50,777 nt of DNA from Desulfocapsa sp. (GCA_024763035.1 JANTGG010000007.1:1-50777), one strand, 5' to 3'; counted from the first letter of the stretch, positions 18,176 through 28,734 are shown. Translations and numbers: made by a program. Notes: a model not told the origin generated them from the letters alone.

Positions 18176-20674
18176 TCACATCATACTTTCAGGGTCTATA
18201 TCAAGAGCGATCCTGACATCTCCCCTGACAAGACCTGCCTGCCCGGCAAGAATTTCACGACAGCGTTCGTGGAGGACAGCCGTCTGCTGTCCCTTCAACA
18301 GGATCTGCCAGCGATACCTGTCACGTAACCTGTCGATGGGGGCAGGGGCAGGTCCGAGGACGGCAAACCCCTTCTGTTTCTGCTGCCGGCACAGTTCGGC
18401 AATTTTCCCTGCCGTCTGCTGCACCTGAGCCTCTTTGCTTCCGGAAATTTTAATATTCACCAGACGAAGATAGGGAGGGAACATGGGATTTTTCCGAATT
18501 TCCATCTCCCTTTCATAGAGTCCCGCATAGTCGTGTTTTCTGGCAAGTTCGATGGCGTAATGCTCGGGACGCAGGGTCTGTACAATCACCCGCCCGGGCT
18601 TTTCTCCACGTCCTGCCCTGCCTGTTACCTGGGAAAGCAGCTGATAGGTTCGTTCCGCAGCACGATAATCGGGCATACTCAGCCCGCCGTCTGCCCACAC
18701 CACACCCACAAGGGTCACATTGGGGAAATCATGCCCCTTGGCAATCATCTGTGTACCGATAAGGATATCAATTTCCAGGCCATGCATCTTTTTTAGAAGT
18801 GCCAGGAATTTCTTCCTGTCAGAGGATGTATCCGAATCGATGCGTGCCACTCTGGCATGGGGAAACAGCTCCACAATCTCCTGCTCAACCCGTTCGGTAC
18901 CAAAACCCACCGGCACCAGCTGATCGGAATTACAGGAACTGCACAGGGTATTGTGGTGCAGCACATATCCGCAATAATGACATACCAGCTTTGCCTTTTT
19001 TTTATGATAGGTCAGGGAAACATGGCAGTGCAGACAGCGAACAGGTTCACCGCAATCCCGGCACAGATAAATGGAGGAAAATCCACGCCGGTTCAGAAGC
19101 AGGATGGATTGCTGTGTATTCTCAAGATTCCTGCCAAGTTCTTCCGCAAGCTGTTTGCCGATCGCTTTTCCACGCTCCTTTGATTGCTTATCCCGAAGGT
19201 CGACTACCGTTACTTCCGGCAGACGACGATTCTCGACACGGTGCAGCATCTTGAGCAGAGTATATTTTTTTGAAGCGGCGGCTGCATAACTGGTAATCGT
19301 CGGCGTACCGGAGCCAAGCACCACCACTGCAGAATTGTATCTTGCCCGCAATACAGCAAGGTCTCTGCCGTGATAACGCAAGCCGTCATCCTGCTTGTAT
19401 CCCCCGTCGTGTTCTTCATCTACAATAATGAATCCGGGATCGGGTAAGGGTGCAAAAACGGCGGAACGGGCACCGATAACAACCTTTCCTCCGCCCCTGG
19501 CAGCAATGCTCCACTGGTCAAAGCGCTGCCCGGGTGACAATCCTGAATGAAGAATCACCACCCTGTCCTGAAAACGTGAGACAAAGTGAGATTCGAGTTG
19601 GGTGGCAAGGGCAATTTCCGGAACAAGCACAAGAACATCACGACCGCCGGCAAGGGTTTCTTCGGCAGCCCGCAGATACACCTCTGTTTTTCCGCAGCCG
19701 GTGACACCGTGAAGGAGAAAGGGAGAATACTGTTTTTCAAGAATTGCCGGAATGATTTGCCCAAGCACTTCAACCTGTTCCGGGGTGAGAATATCCGGTT
19801 TGTCAAAAAAGGGCAGCGCCTCCCCGAAAGGATTGCGGTAAATCCGGCGAAGGGAGGAGGTGACAAGCCCTCTTTTTTCCAGTTCCGGAAGTGCTTTTGC
19901 CGAAGAGCCATAGACTTTGCGTAAATCTTTTACTGCCACCGCCTGTTCACCCTGCTCTTTCATAAGCACTGAGAGGTGAAACAGGGTTCGCACCAGAGGT
20001 ACGCTCAGCGGATCATTCTCATTTTGCACAGCACAGCTTTTAAGGGCAGCCCTGCCCTCTTTGCCCTCTATGGAAACAGGCAGCTCCATATCGGTGTTGA
20101 GACTGCAGCAGCGTTCACGTTTTTCACTTACCCTGGCAGAATCTATGCTGTCCACAACACAGAGCAGTCCGTTGCCAAGAAGTTCTGCAATCACCCCTTT
20201 ATATGTTCTATCGCCTAAAACACTTTTGCTGCGTGAAGGTGTCAGTTTTGTTTTTTTAAGGAGCTCGGAAAACCACGGCGGTTCCGGGAGATCAGGGTCA
20301 TTCCAGGAAGGAGGGTGAGATTTTCCTGCCGCTGTCAGCTGCAGGGTTTTCCGGTTTCGACTGTTCAGGCCACCAGGCAGTGCTGTCTTAATGACTTCAC
20401 CCAGCGGATGGTGGTAATAGTCGGCAATCCACCGAAAAAAAGGCACCATATTTTCCGGAAAAAGTGGTTCCCGGTCGAGAAAACGAAGAACCGGCAGTAT
20501 TCTGTAACTGACATCCTCTTCGGGCAGGAGTGCGATGACATACCCGGTTATCCGCTGCCTGCCAAGGGGCACAAGTACCCTTTTTCCCACAGGATGCGAT
20601 TCCACATCCAGGTCGAAACTATAGGAGAGGGTATGCAGCAGCGGAGCGGCGACTGCCACCTCGATCCGGCTCAT
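18176..20674 (-). CDS. priA: Primosomal replication restart helicase PriA
   Basis: PriA reloads the replisome at stalled forks. The 832 residues hold the N-terminal DNA-binding region (start RIEVAVAAPLLHTLSYSFD), Walker A GVTGCGKTEVYL, the DEEH box in IIVDEEHDGGYKQDDGLRYHGRD, and two zinc knuckles made of CRDCGEP, CLHCHVSL, CHYCGYVL and CSSC. Helicase motifs QSILLLNRRG, LIGTQMIAKGHDFPNVTLVG and GRAGRGEKPGRVIVQT follow. Its ATG overlaps the TGA of galU by four bases (ATGA), so the two are translationally coupled. Confidence 0.97.
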   Translation of the reverse strand: MSRIEVAVAAPLLHTLSYSFDLDVESHPVGKRVLVPLGRQRITGYVIALLPEEDVSYRILPVLRFLDREPLFPENMVPFFRWIADYYHHPLGEVIKTALPGGLNSRNRKTLQLTAAGKSHPPSWNDPDLPEPPWFSELLKKTKLTPSRSKSVLGDRTYKGVIAELLGNGLLCVVDSIDSARVSEKRERCCSLNTDMELPVSIEGKEGRAALKSCAVQNENDPLSVPLVRTLFHLSVLMKEQGEQAVAVKDLRKVYGSSAKALPELEKRGLVTSSLRRIYRNPFGEALPFFDKPDILTPEQVEVLGQIIPAILEKQYSPFLLHGVTGCGKTEVYLRAAEETLAGGRDVLVLVPEIALATQLESHFVSRFQDRVVILHSGLSPGQRFDQWSIAARGGGKVVIGARSAVFAPLPDPGFIIVDEEHDGGYKQDDGLRYHGRDLAVLRARYNSAVVVLGSGTPTITSYAAAASKKYTLLKMLHRVENRRLPEVTVVDLRDKQSKERGKAIGKQLAEELGRNLENTQQSILLLNRRGFSSIYLCRDCGEPVRCLHCHVSLTYHKKKAKLVCHYCGYVLHHNTLCSSCNSDQLVPVGFGTERVEQEIVELFPHARVARIDSDTSSDRKKFLALLKKMHGLEIDILIGTQMIAKGHDFPNVTLVGVVWADGGLSMPDYRAAERTYQLLSQVTGRAGRGEKPGRVIVQTLRPEHYAIELARKHDYAGLYEREMEIRKNPMFPPYLRLVNIKISGSKEAQVQQTAGKIAELCRQQKQKGFAVLGPAPAPIDRLRDRYRWQILLKGQQTAVLHERCREILAGQAGLVRGDVRIALDIDPESMM

Positions 20675-21543
20675 ATTTCGCCGGCAAGCTCCTTTATATG
20701 AGCAGCCAGATCCTTCCCAAGTTTTTCATGGCGGAGCCCATAGGCAAGAATGGCCTTCAGGTATCCAAGCTTATCTCCGGCATCGTACCGCGTTCCCTCA
20801 AATTCGTAGGCATACATATAACGACTGTTTTTAAGGGCAAGGAGGGCATCGGTAAGCTGTATTTCACCACCGTGTCCGGGAGTTGTGGTGCCGAGGAAAT
20901 CAAAGACATCCGGGGTCAGGATGTATCTGCCGATAATGGCCATATCGGAATCCGTGGTGCCGGGTGCCGGTTTTTCAACCAGACGTTTCACCTTATGCGT
21001 CCGTCCCCCTTCGTTTTCCTCCCCTTCAACAATCCCGTACTGGAAGGTCTGATCCCGGGGTACGCGCTGCACAGCAACAATCGGATCCTGCAGGGTATCA
21101 AACATATCAAGCATCTGTCTGGCACAGGGTGTATCTCCAAGGACCAGGTCGTCACCGAGCAGTACCATAAAGGGTTCATTTCCCACCACATGACGGGCGG
21201 TCCAAATGGCATGGCCAAGCCCCAGGGGTTTTTTCTGACGGACGGAGACAATATCTATCAGATTGGAAATCATATCCAGTTCTTTACCAAGACTCTTTTT
21301 ATTCTTTTCCTTCAGCACTGCATCGAGATGAAAATCGTAATCAAAATGGTTTTCTATGGCAGATTTTCCTTCACTGGTAACAAAGATAATCTGGTCTATA
21401 CCTGACGCCACAACTTCTTCGACGATGTACTGGATGGTGGGACGGTCGACAATGGTGAGCATTTCCTTGGGAATAGCCTTGGTGGCAGGGAGAAATCTGG
21501 TACCAAGCCCTGCGACGGGAATTACAGCCTTACGAACCTTCAT
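20671..21543 (-). CDS. galU: UTP-glucose-1-phosphate uridylyltransferase
   Basis: The enzyme makes UDP-glucose for polysaccharide and envelope synthesis. The ATG at 21543 is chosen because AGGA stands eight bases upstream and the protein then begins KVRKAVIPVAGLGTRFLPATK, the standard GalU N-terminus. An upstream in-frame extension has no support. The nucleotide-binding GLGTRFLPATKAIPKEML, LLGDDLVLGDTPC and the sugar-binding VEKP are present, with 290 residues as usual. It overlaps priA and is divergent from hrpA, with only about 40-100 bases for both promoters. Confidence 0.95.
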   Translation of the reverse strand: MKVRKAVIPVAGLGTRFLPATKAIPKEMLTIVDRPTIQYIVEEVVASGIDQIIFVTSEGKSAIENHFDYDFHLDAVLKEKNKKSLGKELDMISNLIDIVSVRQKKPLGLGHAIWTARHVVGNEPFMVLLGDDLVLGDTPCARQMLDMFDTLQDPIVAVQRVPRDQTFQYGIVEGEENEGGRTHKVKRLVEKPAPGTTDSDMAIIGRYILTPDVFDFLGTTTPGHGGEIQLTDALLALKNSRYMYAYEFEGTRYDAGDKLGYLKAILAYGLRHEKLGKDLAAHIKELAGEI

Positions 21544-21583
21544 AGAGTGATTCCTTTTTTTAAATGACAAATGGAAGTATCCT

Positions 21584-24500
21584 GTGTACAAGAAGCCTCG
21601 TTTACCATACCCCATTTCCCAGGCAAAGTCACCTTCTTCCATGCAGCTGAACTACCCCGCAGAACTTCCCATAAGCACGTACAGAGAAGCTTTCCTTGAT
21701 CTGCTGCAAAGCAGTCAGGTAATCGTTGTCTCCGGGGAAACGGGTTCCGGCAAAACCACCCAGCTGCCAAAGTTCTGTCTCGAATCATACCCGGATGAGA
21801 CCTTTCTTATCGGCTGCACCCAGCCCCGCCGGATTGCTGCCACCTCCGTTGCCGCGCGGGTGGCAGAAGAACTCGGCAGCATTGGCAGGCATGTGGGCTG
21901 CAAGATCCGTTTTCATGACCATACCGACAAACACACCCGTATCAAATTTATGACAGACGGCGTCCTCCTTGCCGAAACCCGAACCGACCCGCTGCTCAAA
22001 CGATACGGCGTAATTATTATCGATGAGGCACATGAGCGAAGCCTGAACATCGACTTCCTGCTGGGCTATCTTAAGAAAATACTGCCCAAACGCCCGGATC
22101 TGAAATTGATTGTCACCTCGGCGACCATTGATACGGCTATCTTCTCCCGCCATTTCTCAAATGCTCCGGTACTGGGTGTTGAAGGACGCAGCTATCCTGT
22201 GGACGTTCACTATCAACCGCCAAACTCCAATACGAATGAAGAAGAACTTTCCTATGTTGAGCATTGTGCCGCAACACTTACAAATCTTTTTCGGGAGCAG
22301 ATCCCCCGTGACACCCTTCTCTTTCTCCCCACCGAAAAGGATATCCGGGAATGCTGCAGTCTCCTTGAAAAAAAACTTCCCGACATCCTCATCCTCCCCA
22401 TGTTCGGAAGACTGCCCAGTGCAGACCAGAAAAAGATCTTCCGTCCGGCAAAACGGGTTAAAGTCGTTGTCGCCACTAATGTTGCCGAAACATCCATCAC
22501 CGTACCCGGCATCAGATATGTCATCGACACCGGACTTGCCAGGATATCACAGTACAACGTCCGTGCCGGCACCACCAGTCTGCCGGTGTCCAGAATTTCA
22601 CGGGCAAGTGCCGATCAGCGCAAAGGACGCTGTGGACGTATTGGTCCGGGTATCTGTATACGCCTCTTTTCAGAAGAGGATTATGAGGAGCGTGATGAAT
22701 ACACACTGCCCGAAATAAAGCGATCCAACCTGGCAGAAGTTATCCTGCAGATGACTGCCATGAATCTGGGTTCTCCTTTACAGTTTCCTTTTATCGAGCC
22801 ACCCCATGCCGGGGCAATCCGCGACGGGTACAAACTGCTGAAGGAGCTTCAGGCAATACGCCCGGATAATCGTTTAACAAAGATCGGAACAATCATGGCA
22901 CACCTGCCCATTGATCCGCAGATCTCCCGTATTCTGATTGCCGCAAGAGAAAACAACTGTCTGCGGGAAATCAGGATTATCGCCCCTGCCCTCGCCATCC
23001 AGGATCCGCGCGTACGCCCGGCAGATCATGAAAAAGATGCCGACACCGCCCATGAACAGTTTGCAGACAAACATTCCGACTTTCTTTCCCTGCTCAATAT
23101 CTGGAATCTGTTTCACAATGTAAAAAACAAGACCCACTCCTGGGGCAGATTAAAGAAATTCTGCAAACTCCACTTTCTTTCCTTTCAGCGGATGCGGGAA
23201 TGGATCGATCTGCACGACCAGCTGGCTTCGATTCTGAAAAAACAGAAAGGCTTTTCAGAGAGCAGTAAAGAATCCGCCTATCCGGAAATCCACAAATCAC
23301 TCTGTTCCGGATTTTTGAGAAATATCGCAGTCAAAAAGGAAAACAAAATCTATCAGGGAGCCGGCAACAAGGAGCTGATGGTGTTTCCCGGTTCTGATCA
23401 GTTCAAAAATTCCGGCAAGTGGATAATAGCAGCATCATTTCTTGAAACGAACAGACTCTATGGGCTCACTGTTGCCGATATTGATCCGGAATGGCTGATC
23501 CACAGTGCAGCCCACCTCTGCCGCAGGACATGGGCAAATCCGCGCTGGCAAAAGAAAAGCGGACAGGTTATTGCCGATGAAACAGTCAGTCTGTTCGGGC
23601 TTATTCTCTCGGCAGGCAGGAAGGTGAATTACGGCAGAACATCTCCTGCAAACAGACCTGAAGCCAGGGATATTTTTATCCAATCAGCCCTTCTTGCCAA
23701 TGAAATCCAGGGAAACTATCCCTTTTTGAAGCATAACCTGGATCTGCTGCAGAAGTGGCAGGAAACAGAAGAACGGCTGAGAAAACGCAACCTGCTCGTT
23801 GACGACACAGTCCTCCATGATTTTTACACATCCCGGCTGCCAGCTTCAGTTTATGACCGCTTCACCCTGAACCGATATCTGCGTGGTCTAAAGGATCAAA
23901 TCCATCTGCAAATGCAGGAGGAAGAGATCCTCACCCGCCATCCCAAAGATCGTGAACTCCAGGATTTCCCCAAAAAACTCCGGATCGGCAAGCAAAGTTA
24001 CCGGCTCCACTATCACCTCTCGCCGGGTGACGATGACGATGGCGTTACCGTCCGCATCCCCCTTGCTGCTGCAGATACAGCACCCGTCTCCTCCTTTGAG
24101 TGGCTGGTTCCGGGGCTGCTTCAGGAAAAGGTCACTTTTTTACTGAAAGGACTGCCAAAACGTCTGCGCAAACATCTTATTCCGCTGAACAACAGTGTGG
24201 ACATGCTTCTGGACAACTGCAATCATTACCAGGGTTCACTCTACGTAGCCCTTGAAGCAGGTATTTTCAAATTGTTCAGAATTCAAGTCGGACGTTCAGA
24301 CTGGCCGGATCAGCTGCCTCCCCATCTGCAGATGCGTTTTCTGCTCTTTGACGGGAGTGGCAGAACGGTTGCCTCCGGCAGAAACCTTCCCCATCTGCTG
24401 CAAAATTGTACTGTGCCAAACACAGAAGCTGTCAATCCCAACAGGAATACGGCAAAAAAACTCGCCCAGTGGGAAAACAGACTCTTTACCGGATGGGACT

Positions 24501-25396
24501 TTGAGGGTTTACCCAGGCAGACTATTGTATTTTCCGCCTCTGGAGAAGTCAGTGGTTCTCTCTATCCCAAACTGGAAACCCAAAGGGATCGAGGTGGGGT
24601 AACACTTTGCTTTAGTGGAAAAAAATCCGAAGCGGATGATGGTAACACGCACGGGATGCTGTTTCTTTACCAGTTACAGTTCAGCGATCAGTTTAAAAAC
24701 CTCAAAAAGTACTGCTACACCAGCCTTTCAAGTCCCTCCTCTCTCTGGCTCACCGGCAGCGGTAACCGAAAGGAGAGCAGCAGCAGGCTCCTCTTCTTTA
24801 TTATGAGAAATCTTTTTGCAGGCGAACTCAGCACCATTCCACCTCTAAACATCTTTACCGACAATGTAACAAAACTGAAGAAAGCAGGACTCTACCAGGA
24901 AGGGAGAAAAATTTGCGACAGCCTTCTTCTCATCCTGCGCAAACGAAAGGAAGTATCGGACCATATCAGCCGCTACGCAGAACTCGCCAGGAAAATGCAC
25001 TCCTATGATGCAAAAAGGTATAAGGAATACGAGACCCTTCTTGATGAAATCCTTCCTGCAGATTTCCTGCAAACGGGAACAATCGATTTTCTCAGCAGCT
25101 GTCTCCGTTCCTTTAAAGCGTTGATTATCAGAATAGAACGGGCACACGCGAATCCGGCAAAAGATGCGGCAAAGACAAAGCAGCTGATCCCGCATCTGCA
25201 GAAACTGGAGAAAATCAAGCCCTTCGCCAGCGAGTACCAGCAGAAATGCAGGGAAGAAATAGATTTTTACCGACGTATGGTGAATGAGTTTCGCATCGGA
25301 CTGTTTGCCCCCGAGATAAAAAAAGAACTGCAGGTTTCAGAAAAGAAACTCAAACAGCAATGGCAGAAGATTCGTTCCAACTGTCCCGGTATGTGA
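21584..25396 (+). CDS. hrpA: ATP-dependent RNA helicase HrpA
   Basis: This is a DEAH-box helicase of the HrpA type, about 1270 residues, close to the 1300 of E. coli HrpA. Walker A is GETGSGKTT (51-59), the DEAH box is in IIDEAHERSLNIDFLLGYLK, SAT is in VTSATID, and QRKGRCGRIGPG is motif VI. The helicase-associated and DUF3418 C-terminal regions follow. Start choice is open: a GTG at 21584 has GGA at a fair distance, while the ATG at 21641 (MQLNYPAELPI) begins nearer to the usual HrpA N-terminus but lacks a ribosome site. It probably acts on mRNA or on stalled ribosomes, as known for E. coli HrpA. Divergent from galU and convergent with the CofD-like gene. Confidence 0.93.
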   Translation: MYKKPRLPYPISQAKSPSSMQLNYPAELPISTYREAFLDLLQSSQVIVVSGETGSGKTTQLPKFCLESYPDETFLIGCTQPRRIAATSVAARVAEELGSIGRHVGCKIRFHDHTDKHTRIKFMTDGVLLAETRTDPLLKRYGVIIIDEAHERSLNIDFLLGYLKKILPKRPDLKLIVTSATIDTAIFSRHFSNAPVLGVEGRSYPVDVHYQPPNSNTNEEELSYVEHCAATLTNLFREQIPRDTLLFLPTEKDIRECCSLLEKKLPDILILPMFGRLPSADQKKIFRPAKRVKVVVATNVAETSITVPGIRYVIDTGLARISQYNVRAGTTSLPVSRISRASADQRKGRCGRIGPGICIRLFSEEDYEERDEYTLPEIKRSNLAEVILQMTAMNLGSPLQFPFIEPPHAGAIRDGYKLLKELQAIRPDNRLTKIGTIMAHLPIDPQISRILIAARENNCLREIRIIAPALAIQDPRVRPADHEKDADTAHEQFADKHSDFLSLLNIWNLFHNVKNKTHSWGRLKKFCKLHFLSFQRMREWIDLHDQLASILKKQKGFSESSKESAYPEIHKSLCSGFLRNIAVKKENKIYQGAGNKELMVFPGSDQFKNSGKWIIAASFLETNRLYGLTVADIDPEWLIHSAAHLCRRTWANPRWQKKSGQVIADETVSLFGLILSAGRKVNYGRTSPANRPEARDIFIQSALLANEIQGNYPFLKHNLDLLQKWQETEERLRKRNLLVDDTVLHDFYTSRLPASVYDRFTLNRYLRGLKDQIHLQMQEEEILTRHPKDRELQDFPKKLRIGKQSYRLHYHLSPGDDDDGVTVRIPLAAADTAPVSSFEWLVPGLLQEKVTFLLKGLPKRLRKHLIPLNNSVDMLLDNCNHYQGSLYVALEAGIFKLFRIQVGRSDWPDQLPPHLQMRFLLFDGSGRTVASGRNLPHLLQNCTVPNTEAVNPNRNTAKKLAQWENRLFTGWDFEGLPRQTIVFSASGEVSGSLYPKLETQRDRGGVTLCFSGKKSEADDGNTHGMLFLYQLQFSDQFKNLKKYCYTSLSSPSSLWLTGSGNRKESSSRLLFFIMRNLFAGELSTIPPLNIFTDNVTKLKKAGLYQEGRKICDSLLLILRKRKEVSDHISRYAELARKMHSYDAKRYKEYETLLDEILPADFLQTGTIDFLSSCLRSFKALIIRIERAHANPAKDAAKTKQLIPHLQKLEKIKPFASEYQQKCREEIDFYRRMVNEFRIGLFAPEIKKELQVSEKKLKQQWQKIRSNCPGM

Positions 25397-25415
25397 ACGG
25401 AGCCAATACCCTGCC

Positions 25416-27755
25416 TCAACAACTGAACTCTGCTTGCTTTGCCAGACAGAAAACAACAGAGCGAAAGAACTCCACCATTTTTTTCCTGCGACCTCGCATG
25501 CGTACCTGCTCTGGAATCAGATTGGATTGGTCCACCTTGATAACACCCATTTTATATTCAATATGGGTGGCGAAACGGTTGTCGAGATACCAGGCGTACG
25601 TGAGTCCCATAAGCAGTCCGGGAGGGGTGAAGCCTTCCGTTTCGTTTATCAATCGTGTGAAATGAAGCGGATCATCGGGATCCTGCACCATGCGCCCGAG
25701 GCGAAGGTACTCGGCAAGATGTTGCTCACTGAAGTAACAGTTCCGGGCAGCCGCATCCCGTAAGTGTAGATGATACACCTTGCCAAGCGGCGTATCCTGT
25801 TCTATCACGGGACGCACCCTTTTATGATGCACATAATTTCCCAGTAGAGACTGCCCGAGAGCCACCAGAAATGCCACCTTCAGGTAGGCTTTATTATCAA
25901 ACTGATCCTGACGAATTTTCACAAAACCGTCTGCCGGATCAAAGAAAGAATAGATCCTGTCCCACTGCTGATTCCGTTTCCATTGTTTCGTCTCTATACA
26001 CTGGACCCCCCTCACATACTGCAGATGACTTATGGGGATATCCTTATGTTCCCACAAGAGATTCAGCAAAATACTGCGAATGGTATCAACACCTCGGCTT
26101 GCGTGCTGCTGCAACTCGATGTGGACATGGGATAATGCCTCCCGGATCTGCTGAAACCGCTGGCAGGGTATCTGAGAGGAGAGCAGGTAGCGCACGACTG
26201 TTTGCCTCGATTTCCCCTTGCTGCTATCTCTTTTCTCTTCGACCGGAACATTACGAAAACCCGCCCACAGGGTTCGGACAACGCGGGCAAACTGACTGGG
26301 ATCATGGCGGATAATTTTTAATTCCCGCAGGGCAGACGTTGAATAAATACCGCATTCAAGGGGGTCAACCCCTTGAAATCTCACCTCTTCGCGATCGAGA
26401 TAGATGGGAATTTTCCCTTCCACTGCATAATTTTGAATCACACTTGCCGGGACATCTTTAAAAGACAGGCAGAGAACTTTATCAAAAAGCCCCCCTGTAC
26501 CGCCGGGGATATTTCTTTGATACGCCTTTAACAGGTCGGAGAGATGAAACTTCCGGTCAGGCTCAGACAGGCTGAGATCCGTTTCACCCGCCTGCACCCA
26601 GATATTTGAGACAAGAATCTTCAATGCTCCCGTATTATTCTTGACGGCATCGGCGATACGGGGTACCTGGAAGATGGGGATAAGAGAACTGTAAAGACTA
26701 CCCGGTGCCATGAGCATGATATCAGCGTTTCTGATACTGTTCAGCACCTCCTCTGAAATCTGCGGCTCTTTCGAAAAACTGACATAGACCCGGTCCACCG
26801 GATAGCCGCGCTGGGCGTGTCCTGACTTATCCTCCCCCGTCACCTGCACACCGTTTGTATATCGAAAACAGAGTTCTGCCGGGGTACAGGTACAGGGCAT
26901 AACCGCCTGTTCATCGGCACCAAGGGTCACGCAGAGTGCAGCAATCCCACGGTGAATATTCTGCCGGAGCAGGTCCGGCTCTTCCACAAGCTCTTCATTG
27001 GAAAAACGTCCGGATATCTGTTCATAGACCGCTGATACCACAATCAGATTTCCAAGACAGTTGGGGCGCTCAAAGGTGAGCTTCAGACGCAGATCTTCAA
27101 AGAGGTTTTCAATGAGCCGTTCGAGACCTTCACGGATAAGCAGGGGAAGGACCTGCTGATCAGACAACCCGCAGTCCCGGTTCAGTTCTCTACTGTTTTT
27201 TGGGGCAGTAGTAAAGCGATAATTGAAGACCCCGGCAATCACTTTGGCACAACGGACAGCATCGGGTTCGGTGAGACCATAGAGTTCCTGGAGCTTGGCA
27301 AGCTGCAGGGACGAGATCAATACATGACGAATATCACCAAGGGCAATAAGGGGAAGGTCTTTCAGCAGTTCTCCTGTCGAGCCGCCGTCATCGGTAATGC
27401 AGACGATGGAACGGGTTTTGGGAAAGAGACTTTTCAGTCCACTGAAGGGATCATCAGACCATGAGGCAGCACGGCTGTCACCACCGATAATGGTGGAGAG
27501 TCCGGTACCGCCGCCAAACACCACAACATTTAAGTCTTCAACGGGTTCACGTTCCAATGCTTCTTTCACCTGCTGCAAGGCAAGCGCTGCCGCCATGGGC
27601 AGACTTTCCGGAACACCGCTTAAAACCAGTTCCACCAGTTTTTCATGCAGATCCTCATGGGGAAGAAGATCCAGGGGAGACAGAGCCATCCCGGCAAGCT
27701 GCTGCAAGCCGGTAGTAATATCACTGCTGCTGTCTTCCCCCTGTCTGCGAACCAT
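25416..27755 (-). CDS. CofD/YvcK-like family protein with long C-terminal extension
   Basis: From the ATG at 27755 (AGGAG six bases upstream; a TTG lies one codon earlier) it has 779 residues. About residues 76-430 are a CofD/YvcK domain: FGGGTGLSTIIGG, TDDGGSTGELLKDL, LGDIRHVLISS and MAPGSLYSSLIP. YvcK proteins bind UDP-sugars and affect gluconeogenic growth and wall synthesis in Bacillus; CofD transfers phospholactate in F420 synthesis. Usual members have 300-450 residues, so the 75-residue N-terminal helical part and the roughly 350-residue C-terminal part (430-779) are extra. I do not recognise the latter. No other F420 gene is visible, which favours the YvcK-like reading. It starts 8 bases after the mdh stop and is surely co-transcribed with it. 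Confidence 0.8.
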   Translation of the reverse strand: MVRRQGEDSSSDITTGLQQLAGMALSPLDLLPHEDLHEKLVELVLSGVPESLPMAAALALQQVKEALEREPVEDLNVVVFGGGTGLSTIIGGDSRAASWSDDPFSGLKSLFPKTRSIVCITDDGGSTGELLKDLPLIALGDIRHVLISSLQLAKLQELYGLTEPDAVRCAKVIAGVFNYRFTTAPKNSRELNRDCGLSDQQVLPLLIREGLERLIENLFEDLRLKLTFERPNCLGNLIVVSAVYEQISGRFSNEELVEEPDLLRQNIHRGIAALCVTLGADEQAVMPCTCTPAELCFRYTNGVQVTGEDKSGHAQRGYPVDRVYVSFSKEPQISEEVLNSIRNADIMLMAPGSLYSSLIPIFQVPRIADAVKNNTGALKILVSNIWVQAGETDLSLSEPDRKFHLSDLLKAYQRNIPGGTGGLFDKVLCLSFKDVPASVIQNYAVEGKIPIYLDREEVRFQGVDPLECGIYSTSALRELKIIRHDPSQFARVVRTLWAGFRNVPVEEKRDSSKGKSRQTVVRYLLSSQIPCQRFQQIREALSHVHIELQQHASRGVDTIRSILLNLLWEHKDIPISHLQYVRGVQCIETKQWKRNQQWDRIYSFFDPADGFVKIRQDQFDNKAYLKVAFLVALGQSLLGNYVHHKRVRPVIEQDTPLGKVYHLHLRDAAARNCYFSEQHLAEYLRLGRMVQDPDDPLHFTRLINETEGFTPPGLLMGLTYAWYLDNRFATHIEYKMGVIKVDQSNLIPEQVRMRGRRKKMVEFFRSVVFCLAKQAEFSC

Positions 27756-27763
27756 CAAAACTC

Positions 27764-28690
27764 CTACAGTCCGGTTGCCTGCATCTGTTTTTCCACGGCG
27801 TTAACAGAAAGCTGCAAGGCTTCCTTTTCGTCATCGGTGAGCTCAAATTCAAGAATCTTTTCCACACCTTTTTCACCAATCACCACAGGCACACCAAGGA
27901 AATATCCGGTAACACCGAACTCCCCTTCCAGATATGCAGCACAAGGCAGAACCCGTTTGGAATCTGTGAGGACTGCCTCTGCCATTTCAACGGCGGCAAG
28001 TCCCGGTGTATAGAAGGCGGAACCGGTTTTCAGATGATTGACAATCTCCAGACCGCCGGTCTGGGTACGGTGGACGATGGCATCAATCTCCTCTTTACTG
28101 AGCAGATCGGTTATGGGTACTCCCGCCACATTTGCAAGGCGAACCATGGGCATCATATTGTCTCCATGGATACCAAGAACAAGGGCATTCACATCTTTGG
28201 GGGCAACGCCTATCGCCTGGGCCAGAAAGGTGCGGTAACGGGCAGAATCAAGAACACCTGCCATACCGATCACTTTTTCCTTTGGATGTCCCGTCACCTT
28301 AAATGCAGTATGCACCATGGCGTCGATGGGATTGGTCACCACGATCAGGACGCAGTCTGGAGAATGTTTGACCGCTTCCTCCGCACAGGATTTGACGATG
28401 GCAACATTTTTTGCCAGCAGATCATCACGGGACATGCCGGGTTTTCTGGCAAGTCCGGCAGAAATAATGACCACATCGGAATCTGCCGTATCGGCGTAAT
28501 CATTACTGCCCTTAACATCAAAAGAGAAGCCTTCAACCGGAGCAGACTGGGACAGATCAAGAGCCTTGCCCTGGGGAATCCCCTCCATGACATCAAGGAG
28601 TACAATATCTCCAAGATTTTTTGCAGCAGCCCAGTGAGCAGCCGTTGCCCCGACATTTCCTGCACCAATTACCGTTATTTTTTTTCGCAT
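27764..28690 (-). CDS. mdh: Malate dehydrogenase, lactate-dehydrogenase-like type
   Basis: The enzyme interconverts malate and oxaloacetate with NAD. The 308 residues carry the Rossmann motif GAGNVGATAAHW followed by LLDVMEGIPQGKALDL, the substrate Arg region AGLARKPGMSRDDLL, VVTNPIDAMVHTA and the catalytic His in LGIHGDNMMP. The MxxGK-like loop (EGIPQGKA) marks the bacterial LDH-like MDH group. AAGGA precedes the ATG. The gene lies 44 bases after kdsB and is directly followed by the CofD/YvcK-like gene. If that protein is a carbon-flow regulator, pairing with a gluconeogenic enzyme makes sense, though this is inference. Confidence 0.95.
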   Translation of the reverse strand: MRKKITVIGAGNVGATAAHWAAAKNLGDIVLLDVMEGIPQGKALDLSQSAPVEGFSFDVKGSNDYADTADSDVVIISAGLARKPGMSRDDLLAKNVAIVKSCAEEAVKHSPDCVLIVVTNPIDAMVHTAFKVTGHPKEKVIGMAGVLDSARYRTFLAQAIGVAPKDVNALVLGIHGDNMMPMVRLANVAGVPITDLLSKEEIDAIVHRTQTGGLEIVNHLKTGSAFYTPGLAAVEMAEAVLTDSKRVLPCAAYLEGEFGVTGYFLGVPVVIGEKGVEKILEFELTDDEKEALQLSVNAVEKQMQATGL

Positions 28691-28734
28691 TGTTTTCCTT
28701 ATGTTCTGATATTTTTAAGTAAAGTAAATAGCTG

